Source: Anaerolineales bacterium (GTDB lineage: Bacteria > Chloroflexota > Anaerolineae > Anaerolineales > UBA11858). Taken from it: DNA of 32,780 nt. Position 1 is the first letter of the stretch. Each line of letters opens with the position of its first letter. The notes under the pieces were generated by a model. That model saw only the letters and a program-made list of their open reading frames with translations, had not been told where the DNA came from and searched no databases. The position numbers and the translations under genes were made by a program. Location of the stretch: NCBI GenBank assembly GCA_024763275.1, contig JANTFT010000029.1, forward strand, positions 1 to 32,780. The letters are read 5' to 3'. Below are positions 19,892 to 28,251 of the stretch, piece after piece.

Positions 19892-21547
19892 CTAGGGGGC
19901 CAGTTTCATACCGTCGATGTAAAACTGGTTGAACTGGGCGTCGGTGTCCAGGTTAATCTGTTCGGCCTTTCGGGCAAGCCTTTCACCCAGGGCGAAGCCA
20001 TCCTCGCTGAGGAACATGGCTGCCCCGAACCCCGCTCCATTGGCTGCTGTCTCGATGATGTCTGGATTGATGGGGGGGATCATGCCTATATCCAGGATGG
20101 ACTGGATGTTCACCTGGCCCCCAAAAGATCCGGTCAGGACCACCCGGGTGAGGTCGGCTGGTTTGAGCTCGAGACTGGCCAGCAGAACGTCGACCGCCGC
20201 CCGGATAGCGCCTTTGGCTTTCTGCAGCTCACGGATATCCAGCTGGGTGAGGAATAAATCTGTGTCGGAGGCCAGCTGGATGCGTCTGCTTCCCTGGTCA
20301 TCCCGGCTGATCTTTTCCAGGTATTCCAGACAGGCCTGGGGAATGGTATCGGCACCCTGGATCCCTTCTCCCCGGTTCTGATCTCCATTCTTGATCCGTT
20401 CGGAATAGGCTTCGCAATCGGGATTGATCCTTCCAGATTCCTCGATCAAACCCACACTCCGGAAGGCCGCGATGGCGGACAGGAGCCCGGAGCCGGTCAG
20501 GCCAACCGGCTCAGCATCAGCGATGGTTGTGAGGGTGAATTCTCCCCCTTCCAGAGCGATGTCGGTGATGGCCCCATCCACGGCCCGGGATCCGCAGGAG
20601 ATGTTGACTCCTTCAAAGGCCGGTCCGGCGGCGGTTGAGGCAGTCAGGATGCGTTCCCCGTCGGTGGCCATCACCTCGCCGTTGGTGCCCAGGTCAATGG
20701 CCAGCATAGGTCCTTCCGGGTGATCAAAACCAAAATATGCCAGGCAGGCCAGGGCGTCTGAACCCACAAACCCACCGATCAGAGGGGGGAGGGACACCTT
20801 GACGTGCTCCGGGAAAATGCCGTCCATGATCTCCCGGGCATCTTTGATCGAGGCCGCATCATGGGGTTGGAAAGGGATGAAGGCCAGGGTATCGAGGGGC
20901 AATTCTGTCAGCAGATGGTGCATGGCCACATTACCCACAATGGTCACCTGCTGGATCCGCTGCCAGATCCTGGCGCTCAAGTTGAGGGAGTCAACTGCCT
21001 GGATGATGGAAGCCAGGGCCAGGCGGTGAAGCCGGCTCTTATTTTGCTCATTATCCAGGGCGGCCGCCAGGCGGGAGATCACGTCAGATCCGAAAACAGT
21101 TTGCTGGTTCAGGCCCCCGCCGCCAGCCGCAACCTCACCGTTGTCCAGGCAGGTTAAGAAGGCCGCGACCGTGGTGGATCCCAGGTCAACAGCCAATCCC
21201 AGAGGGACTGTGGGGTCCTTTTTATAGCGGCTGCTTCCTTTGAAGATCTTGTTGGAGTAGACCACAATCGGTGACAGAACGATGCGGGTCTCTCCCTGCA
21301 CGCGCGCCCGGCAGGCCAGGCGGTTATTGAGGGCTATTTCACCGGGGGTGAGGTTCTTAATCTCAATTTCATCAGGTGGAGCTGTACCCTCTTCAACCAG
21401 CACCTTGCATTTTCCACATGTCCCCCGGCCCGCACAGGGCTGTTCCAGAGGAAGGCCGGTTTTGGTGATCACCTCGCCCAGAATTTCCCCTTCCTCTGCC
21501 TGAACGGTTTTTATTTCCGATCCATAGATAACGGTAACGCGCGCCAT
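19892..21547 (-). CDS. 2Fe-2S ferredoxin-ASKHA (DUF4445) protein, RamA/RACE-like corrinoid activation protein
   Basis: 551 aa; N-terminal CAGRGTCGKCKVLVEEG...CRARV; ASKHA LGLAVDLGSTTVAAFL and MLAIDLGTNGEVMA; C-terminal VVLTGSFGGQVN. Confidence 0.92.
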   Translation of the reverse strand: MARVTVIYGSEIKTVQAEEGEILGEVITKTGLPLEQPCAGRGTCGKCKVLVEEGTAPPDEIEIKNLTPGEIALNNRLACRARVQGETRIVLSPIVVYSNKIFKGSSRYKKDPTVPLGLAVDLGSTTVAAFLTCLDNGEVAAGGGGLNQQTVFGSDVISRLAAALDNEQNKSRLHRLALASIIQAVDSLNLSARIWQRIQQVTIVGNVAMHHLLTELPLDTLAFIPFQPHDAASIKDAREIMDGIFPEHVKVSLPPLIGGFVGSDALACLAYFGFDHPEGPMLAIDLGTNGEVMATDGERILTASTAAGPAFEGVNISCGSRAVDGAITDIALEGGEFTLTTIADAEPVGLTGSGLLSAIAAFRSVGLIEESGRINPDCEAYSERIKNGDQNRGEGIQGADTIPQACLEYLEKISRDDQGSRRIQLASDTDLFLTQLDIRELQKAKGAIRAAVDVLLASLELKPADLTRVVLTGSFGGQVNIQSILDIGMIPPINPDIIETAANGAGFGAAMFLSEDGFALGERLARKAEQINLDTDAQFNQFYIDGMKLAP

Positions 21548-21631
21548 GCAATGTCTCCAATAAAAACATCCAATAAGAAGAATCGATCTGCAGGTTCTCA
21601 GCCCTGCTCTGTTCTCAAAGCGATTTCAGAT

Positions 21632-22267
21632 CTAACTGACCAGCTCTTTGGCCAGATCGGCGGCGGAAGCTGCATCAGCGGCATAGCCGTCAGCGCCAAT
21701 CTGGGCCGCGTAATCCTGGGTGACCGGGGCTCCACCGATCATGATCTTTACTGTATCCCGGACACCGACCTCTGCCAAAGAATTGATGACCCGCTCCATG
21801 GAAAGCATGGTGGTGGTCAACATGGCAGACATGCCTAGAATATCAGGGTTGTGCTCTTTGATGGCCTCAAGGAAGGCTTCCGGCCCTACATCCTTCCCGA
21901 GGTCGATGACCTCAAACCCGGCTCCTTCACACATCATCCCGACCAGGTTCTTGCCAATATCGTGCAGATCGCCTTTAACTGTGCCCAGCAGGACCTTACC
22001 TGCGGTTTCAGCCTCTGATTCTGCCAGCAGGGGTCTGAGGATGTCCATGGATTCCTGCATGGCTTTAGCGGAGATCAGCACCTCGGGGACAAAGATATTT
22101 CCGGCTTTGAATTCCACACCAACATGGTCCATGCCTGGCATTAAACCATTGTTGAGAATTTCCTCGGCTCCCAGGCCTTCTTCCAGAGCCTGATTGGTGG
22201 CGGCTGCCATGTCGGTAAAGTTGCCCTCGATCACCATGTTGGCAATGGCGGATAAGACTTCACTCAT
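21632..22267 (-). CDS. B12-binding methyltransferase corrinoid protein (Cob module)
   Basis: 211 aa; cap domain plus GTVKGDLHDIGKNLVGMMCEGAGFEVIDLGKDV (DxHxxG) and GGAPVTQDYAAQIGADGYAADA. Confidence 0.94.
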   Translation of the reverse strand: MSEVLSAIANMVIEGNFTDMAAATNQALEEGLGAEEILNNGLMPGMDHVGVEFKAGNIFVPEVLISAKAMQESMDILRPLLAESEAETAGKVLLGTVKGDLHDIGKNLVGMMCEGAGFEVIDLGKDVGPEAFLEAIKEHNPDILGMSAMLTTTMLSMERVINSLAEVGVRDTVKIMIGGAPVTQDYAAQIGADGYAADAASAADLAKELVS

Positions 22268-22415
22268 ATTGATTTACCTCCTTAAATTTTTCCCGTTGAG
22301 GGGGGTAGTTTCCTCACAGGCAAGTCTTGATGCCTTAATAAAAACCCCGGATAAACATACTGCTTCTCTGGACGTTCTGATTCCCGTTCCGGGCTGAGAT
22401 GGCATGACCCGTCGT

Positions 22416-22730
22416 CTACTGGATTTTCCCGGTGTCGAAGCACAGGGGGGCGTCAGTGACTTCCCTGATAGCGTGTACCATGTCCTTGCGGAGGATTTCC
22501 TCATCAACACCCGGGACTCCAGCGTTGACATCGATAATAGCTGCCCCGGCTTCAACCAGAGCCACGCCGTCCTTCCTGACGCTATCGGAATTTCCTTCCT
22601 TGAGCTCAGCTAAAAGGGCTTTTCTGCCGGTGGGGTTGATCCTTTCACCAATGATGACGGTTGGTTTGGAGTGCATGATCTCGACAGTTTTAGTTTCTGA
22701 GCTGATGAATGTTGTTAAGTTCTCAAGCAT
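22416..22730 (-). pseudogene. Truncated pterin-binding methyltransferase (Fol module; MetH/AcsE-type N-terminal third)
   Basis: 104 aa; PTVIIGERINPTGRKALLAELKEGNSDSVRKDGVALVEAGAAIIDVNAGVPGVDEEILRKDMVHAIREVTDAPLCFDTGKIQ*. Only about 150 bp remain before the next gene, too short for the remainder of the barrel. Confidence 0.75.
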
Positions 22731-22891
22731 GAATTATCCTTCAGTGTATTTCCTAACGCCTTCTCCAAGTCTACAGTATATTACAAATATCTCAATGTGG
22801 AATGAATATAAAGGGCAGAGCGCTATATTAGTAACCTGAAGGCGGGATGATCGTCGTATAAAAGCTCCTGACCACTGTTCTTCAGCTAGGC

Positions 22892-22922
22892 AGGGAAAAA
22901 ACTGAGCTGTTTTTCTGACAGC
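22892..22922 (-). terminator. Weak candidate terminator downstream of the homocysteine methyltransferase
   Basis: Minus strand GCTGTcagaaaaACAGC then tcagTTTTTT; stem only 5 bp. Confidence 0.28.
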
Positions 22923-23077
22923 GTGGTTGGGATAGAAGGTATGCATCTGCTGGGTAAACCCTGGCGGGCATGGAAACTGATTTCATTCTGGATGTATGAT
23001 CGATCCCTCAGCTGTCTTACGGAAATTCGGACGGCCGGGATGATATTATCTGCCTCTAGAGAGGTCCTTTGGTTTGT

Positions 23078-23965
23078 TCAGGCGAAGTCCGCCAGGGCAA
23101 TGGCCATGGCCTGTACATGGGCTGGTGTGTTTCCGCAGCAGCCTCCGATCAGCTGAGCGCCGATCTGATAGGCCTGCTTGGCATAGGCTGCCATTACCTC
23201 TGGTGTGCCGTTATAGACCACCTCACCGCCCACAATTTGCGGAATGCCAGCATTTGCTTTAGCGATCAGGGTTGCCTCCGGATCCGCATCCCTCATGGCC
23301 TGGATGGCGATCAGCAGTTCGTCCGAGCCCGTTCCACAATTGGCGCCAACGGCGACCAGGTCCAGCTTCCTGAGCTCCTTGACCGCCTGGGTCGGGCTGA
23401 CCCCCATCATGGTATGACCGTTGGTGTCAAATGACATCGTAGCGGTGATGGGCAGGTCGCTGACTTCCCGGATGCCGGCAACGGCTGCTTTTACCTCGGT
23501 GAGGTCGCTCATGGTTTCGATCCAGAACAGGTCCACCCCGCCATCAGCCAGGCCAGCTGCCTGGTCCTTGAAGGCGCTGACAGCGGCCTCATAGGTTAAA
23601 GTGCCCACAGGCTCTAACAGCTGTCCGGTGGGGCCCATTGATCCAGCCACCAGGACTGGATGCCCGGCGGCGTCTGCCACGGACCGACCGATGCTGGCAG
23701 CGGCGGCGTTGATCTCAGCAACGCGCTCCCCCAGGCCGTGCGTTCCCAGTCTGAAAGAAGTTCCTCCGAATGAGTTGGTCAGGAAGATCTGGGACCCGGC
23801 CTCGATATAGGCCTGGTGCACACCGCGCACCCGGTCCGGGTGGACCAGGTTCCATTCTTCCGGGGGGGTTCCAGCTTCCAGACCCGCCGCCATCAGCATC
23901 GTGCCCATGGCGCCGTCCAGCAGAATGGGTTTATTGGTTTGAAGCAAAGTGGATAATTTGTCCAT
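23078..23965 (-). CDS. Homocysteine S-methyltransferase family protein (Hcy module; BHMT/MetH-N-like)
   Basis: 295 aa; LLDGAMGTMLMAAGL, IFLTNSFGGTSFRL, VGANCGTGSDE and QLIGGCCGNTPAHVQAM (zinc cysteines). Confidence 0.93.
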   Translation of the reverse strand: MDKLSTLLQTNKPILLDGAMGTMLMAAGLEAGTPPEEWNLVHPDRVRGVHQAYIEAGSQIFLTNSFGGTSFRLGTHGLGERVAEINAAAASIGRSVADAAGHPVLVAGSMGPTGQLLEPVGTLTYEAAVSAFKDQAAGLADGGVDLFWIETMSDLTEVKAAVAGIREVSDLPITATMSFDTNGHTMMGVSPTQAVKELRKLDLVAVGANCGTGSDELLIAIQAMRDADPEATLIAKANAGIPQIVGGEVVYNGTPEVMAAYAKQAYQIGAQLIGGCCGNTPAHVQAMAIALADFA

Positions 23966-24002
23966 AAAGACTTCCTGTTTACTATTAATGCCGGTTTAAC
24001 TA

Positions 24003-25844
24003 TTATATACCAGGGCTGCTTTGATTATTCTGTAATGATCGTTCGATCTGGAATCCAGCCCGGGCCAACAGGCTGGGCAGTTCCCGGATGTACTTCTTGT
24101 TCTTTTCCTTCTCCTCATCTGGCAGCTCATCCCAAGGCAGGATGCTGGGATTCGTTTTTTGATGGGTATCTTTCTCTGGACCATATCTCCAACCCCCAGC
24201 TGTTTTCTCCTGGCACCAGCGATCATGCTCCAGCTTGGCCATCAGGGTGACTTCATCATCCGCTCCATCCTCACTGAACATCAGTGTTTCCGCATCCCAG
24301 TCGTGCAGGGCGGCAATCTGATACCCGGCTGCTTTTAACATCAGCGGGATCCTGTCCGCTTGTTTCCGATTCCCCTCTTTTATGCTTTCCGACAGTTCAT
24401 CCCAGGGTTTACGGGTAGGGTCGGTCAGGTGTGCCGTCCCGGTTCCCTGATGACCTTCCAGATAAACGGCGTGCAGGTTGCGGGCCAATACCTCATGGGT
24501 GCCCATCTGGAGCAATTCGGCAGTACAGGTTTGATCTAAAAGATCAAAGATGTATAGATTTCCAAAGGAATTCTGATCATCTTCGCCAGGGCCGTCTCCC
24601 AATAGCAAGGCCAGGCCGCCGCTTTCCACCATGCGCATGACAATTGGGACGTTATAGCGGCGAAGCTGGTGATTTAATCGAAGCCCGGTTTGCAAGCTGA
24701 AAGTTTCATCATCCAGGCAGATATAGACAATATCAAGGGAGCAGCCATCATCTTCCCTGAACAATTCTTCAGCCTTATCAAAATCACCCGACAGAATGTC
24801 CATGTCAATCGCCTGGTAATCTCCCAGTTTGAGCAGACGGGGATTCTGGTTCTTGAGGGAATTCAGCTTCTGGTCTGCGTTGATGTCGATCACGGAGAAC
24901 TTGATTTTCTTCTCAGAGTCCGGGTTGGATAATCTCCAGCTCCGGACAGCTTCTACGATCAGGCGCTGGCCCATTTTCCCCAGGCCAATTACCAGGATAT
25001 GAGGAGCTTTGTCTGGAGAATGCCTGGACCTGGGAGGGTTTTCGCCCACCATTAAATAAGCCCCGCGGTCAAATATGTTTAATAATTCCAGCCGGAACTT
25101 CCCGTTCTGGTTGAGAGTCAGTTCTCTTTCCCGCAGCAGCCTCCAGAGCTGGGAATCAAAGACGTGGATGATGCAGGCCAAACAACCGTCTTTCCTGTAT
25201 CTGGATATCTTTTCCGCCTGGATTGCTACTTCGGCATTTTTTCCGTCATCTCCCAGGACGGAGATCAGAATGGCTGCCCGGTTAAGGTTGACTTTTTCCA
25301 GCAGCTCGGGATCCCCCGCGTCTCCGATGATCACGATCGCACCGGCAGACCGAATATTGCCGATCCAATTATTCCCTTCGTCGACCTCGATCACAACTAC
25401 AGAATTGCCGCGTTGTAAAAATTGGTTTGCCAGCCGGAATCCTTTTCTGCCCAGGCCGCAGATGATGACATGATCCTGGGTGAACCAGAGCCGGACCCTG
25501 TCTGTCTGTTGAATAAAAATGGTCGTAAATGCCAGAAATGCAGTGTAAGCAGTGACCGCCGGGACCAAAAACCGGGCAGCCTGCAGCTCCCAGCTAATGG
25601 GAGGCGGGACTGCCCCCGTGTTGAGAGAGATCAATCCCAGGGTGAGATAGAGGTTGTCCAGGAAAGTCCTCTCCGCGCCCAGCGCCAGGCCGTTCTTCCA
25701 GAAGCCGATATAGCCCAAGATCAACGATGTGAGAGCGAGGAGGATGATGATGAACCAGCTGTAGTCAGCCCAAAAGTTCTGCAATGTTCTTCTTCGGCGC
25801 ATCGTTTTCTCCATCTTCGGACAGAAGGTTGAAATCCCCTGCAT
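24003..25844 (-). CDS. Ion-channel-like membrane protein with TrkA-N (RCK) domains and C-terminal RyR-type domain
   Basis: 613 aa; N-terminal TM segments, HVIICGLGRKGFRLANQFLQRGNSVVVIEVDEGN and PHILVIGLGKMGQRLIVEAV (two Rossmann repeats), C-terminal LMAKLEHDRWCQEKTAGGWRYGPEKDTHQKTNPSILPWDELPDEEKEKNKKYIRELPSLLARAGFQI (RyR-type). Start may be the internal Met (MEKTMRRRR). Confidence 0.85.
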   Translation of the reverse strand: MQGISTFCPKMEKTMRRRRTLQNFWADYSWFIIILLALTSLILGYIGFWKNGLALGAERTFLDNLYLTLGLISLNTGAVPPPISWELQAARFLVPAVTAYTAFLAFTTIFIQQTDRVRLWFTQDHVIICGLGRKGFRLANQFLQRGNSVVVIEVDEGNNWIGNIRSAGAIVIIGDAGDPELLEKVNLNRAAILISVLGDDGKNAEVAIQAEKISRYRKDGCLACIIHVFDSQLWRLLRERELTLNQNGKFRLELLNIFDRGAYLMVGENPPRSRHSPDKAPHILVIGLGKMGQRLIVEAVRSWRLSNPDSEKKIKFSVIDINADQKLNSLKNQNPRLLKLGDYQAIDMDILSGDFDKAEELFREDDGCSLDIVYICLDDETFSLQTGLRLNHQLRRYNVPIVMRMVESGGLALLLGDGPGEDDQNSFGNLYIFDLLDQTCTAELLQMGTHEVLARNLHAVYLEGHQGTGTAHLTDPTRKPWDELSESIKEGNRKQADRIPLMLKAAGYQIAALHDWDAETLMFSEDGADDEVTLMAKLEHDRWCQEKTAGGWRYGPEKDTHQKTNPSILPWDELPDEEKEKNKKYIRELPSLLARAGFQIERSLQNNQSSPGI

Positions 25845-25862
25845 GTCGAGCGGCAGTTCACT

Positions 25863-27674
25863 TCAACCAATATAGGACTCGGGCAATCTCCTGGCAATCA
25901 GCGGATCGCTATCTGGTGGTGTTTGGCGGCTGTCCCTCACGTAAGCAGCCGCGCCAATTCTATCCAGTAAGGCTGGGATATTGCGGATGGTATCGCGGTC
26001 AAGATCCTTGATCTCTTCACTGAGCTCGTCATAAGGTACCAGGTAAGGGCTGACTTTATTTTCGTTGTCCTTGTCCTTACCGTAGCTCCAACCATAATCC
26101 AAGCGCTCCCGCATCCATTCCTCGTGTTCCAGGACCGCTAAAGCTTCTACGACAGAATCAGGAATATCCCTGATGACTTCGCCAGGTGAACCTTTGGGGC
26201 GAATCTCCCAACCCAGGCGATCCAGCTTTTGGGCGATGCCCCGGGCTTGGCGCAAATTGGAGTATTTCAAGGCATCCGGAAGGTCTGAGAAATGAGGATA
26301 AGCCAGCGGTTCCTCAGGATGGCGTTCCAGTTGTTTTTGATTGTAAAGGTCATGGATGGCAGCCGCTAATTTCTCAAGGTCCTCTATCAGTTGACGGGGG
26401 GTGATGGCGTCTTGGGGAGAGAGGACATCCAGAGCAGCTGCCGGGGATCTGCACAGCTCGCAAACCACACTGAACCCATCCGCAAACAGGGCTTTCATAT
26501 CAAGTAATTTAGATAGGGTGGCTTCCTTGTCTGCGGCGAACTGGTCAGGCTGCGGTGTGTCCTTATCAAGATAGGTCACTGCCAATCGTTGATCGCTGAT
26601 GGTGATCGAAGCTTCTTCCACCAGATTGCGGCGTTTGTCCTGGATGCCGTAGGCTGTCCGGTTCCATTCCTGCAGTTCGTCGCACAGGATCAGCAGGAAG
26701 GCGATGGGGTGCTCCCGGGGAGAGAGGTGATCCAGGTTAAAAGGGGGTTTCATCATCACGTTCTTGTAATAGTTGTGGAGCAGGATGGCGCTGGCGCTGT
26801 CCAGGATGGGGTTGAAGAAATATTCCGGTTGATAGCCGCAGCTTTGGATCAGAAAGCCGTACCAGCGCAGGACGATGATGGCGCTGTAATATCCATGATC
26901 GATGAAGCCATGTTCTGCCATCACCTGAGGGAATCGATCCAAGGCGGACTTGATCTCTTGTAAATCAACACCCAGTGAGAGATGCAGCTTGTGAGCCAGC
27001 AGATCGTTGGGTTTCAGCAGGTCCAGTGTATCAGGGACCGAATACCTGGCAAGGTACGCTTCAGTGAACTCTTCCTTGGAAAGGACTTCAGCGATGGAAT
27101 TGAACTGGTCGAAGTTCTCGAACTCAAGATGGGTCTTGACCTTCCCCTGGCGGTCCACTTCGGCCGCAAAGCCGATGAATTTGTTGATCTGCTTGCCGAT
27201 GATCTCGACCGGGTAGCCGACATCGTGGAACAGGGAAGCGATCCCCCAGCGATAGAAGAACTCCTCCCCTTTGGTATCGTAAGAGAAGGGATAGGTCTTC
27301 TTTTCCAGGACTACTGCATTAAAAGCATCCCGGTAAGACTTGTTTTGTGTGTAGATGCTCAAGCCGAGCAGAAAGACATTGACGGAATGGACATAGTGAT
27401 CCCGCTGCTTGTCGATCAGGGTAGAAGCCCGTTCCTCGTAGCTGAGCAGTACATCCAGCAGATCGATGAACGGATTGGTCTCACCTTCCAGGGTGATCCG
27501 GTAGCTGTCAAAAAAGGACCGATAGACCCCAAAGGCGGTATCTTTTGTTTCATGTTCTAAGAATTCAATCACCGCCTGGCGCAGATAAGCTTTATAGCTG
27601 TGGCCCCTGGACTGGTCTTCGAAAACCTCCAGTTCGTCGAAGAAACGATTTGCATATTTATATAGATTTTCCAT
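25863..27674 (-). CDS. HD-domain-like protein with C-terminal RyR-type domain
   Basis: 603 aa; RDHYVHSVNVFLLG, WGIASLFHDVGYP, EHGFIDHGYYSAIIVL, LILCDELQEW (ordered H...HD...H...D); C-terminal LAVLEHEEWMRERLDYGWSYGKDKDNENKVSPYLVPYDELSEEIKDLDRDTIRNIPALLDRIG. Confidence 0.8.
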   Translation of the reverse strand: MENLYKYANRFFDELEVFEDQSRGHSYKAYLRQAVIEFLEHETKDTAFGVYRSFFDSYRITLEGETNPFIDLLDVLLSYEERASTLIDKQRDHYVHSVNVFLLGLSIYTQNKSYRDAFNAVVLEKKTYPFSYDTKGEEFFYRWGIASLFHDVGYPVEIIGKQINKFIGFAAEVDRQGKVKTHLEFENFDQFNSIAEVLSKEEFTEAYLARYSVPDTLDLLKPNDLLAHKLHLSLGVDLQEIKSALDRFPQVMAEHGFIDHGYYSAIIVLRWYGFLIQSCGYQPEYFFNPILDSASAILLHNYYKNVMMKPPFNLDHLSPREHPIAFLLILCDELQEWNRTAYGIQDKRRNLVEEASITISDQRLAVTYLDKDTPQPDQFAADKEATLSKLLDMKALFADGFSVVCELCRSPAAALDVLSPQDAITPRQLIEDLEKLAAAIHDLYNQKQLERHPEEPLAYPHFSDLPDALKYSNLRQARGIAQKLDRLGWEIRPKGSPGEVIRDIPDSVVEALAVLEHEEWMRERLDYGWSYGKDKDNENKVSPYLVPYDELSEEIKDLDRDTIRNIPALLDRIGAAAYVRDSRQTPPDSDPLIARRLPESYIG

Positions 27675-28019
27675 TCCGCGCTTGCCTTATAGTTTCAATT
27701 TAGATTCGGAGTAGAGTAAATCTGGAAAAGGCAAAACCTGGGAGTTCAAAAGCTTTTCACTGCTATGGAATTTCATTCCAAAAAGCCGAACAAATAACTT
27801 ATGAGATCCTTTGGGAGGAGGATTTAAGGGTCACGAGTTTGTCTTTTTACTCTAAGTCAACGAACAGGCCTTGGTATATTAAAGAAGACTTATTACTTTT
27901 GTTAATGACAATCATGTCCTGGGGCCCTTATAATTATAATCGTTTCCAGGCTGCGCAGCCTTTTCTCCTTAACAATCACTCCAGAAAAACGAAATCCAAA
28001 TTCACAAGGATTGAAATAA

Positions 28020-28166
28020 ATGTCTCCAGAGAATAGCATAAATCCCGGTTTTGATATCTTCATCAGTTATTCCTCAAAGGAAAAAGCCATAGCAGACGCA
28101 GGGGTCGCTGATCTTTCGAAATCCAGGATCGATACGGATGTCAAAGAGGCTGCTCTGGGGGAGTGA
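28020..28166 (+). pseudogene. TIR-domain gene remnant
   Basis: 48-aa in-frame translation MSPENSINPGFDIFISYSSKEKAIADAGVADLSKSRIDTDVKEAALGE*; FDIFISYSSKEKAIADA is the first TIR strand/helix, the rest of the domain is absent. Confidence 0.6.
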
Positions 28167-28236
28167 GTAACGGAATTTCCTTGTCAATAAGTCCTGGGCA
28201 TATTATAGTGAGTACGGATTATATATTGTCAATAAG
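28162..28236. repeat. Imperfect 30-bp direct repeat, 45-bp period
   Basis: agtgagtaacggaatttccttgtcaataag (28162-28191) versus agtgagtacggattatatattgtcaataag (28207-28236); first 8 and last 11 nt identical. Confidence 0.7.
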
Positions 28237-28251
28237 GGATCAAGTTATTAG

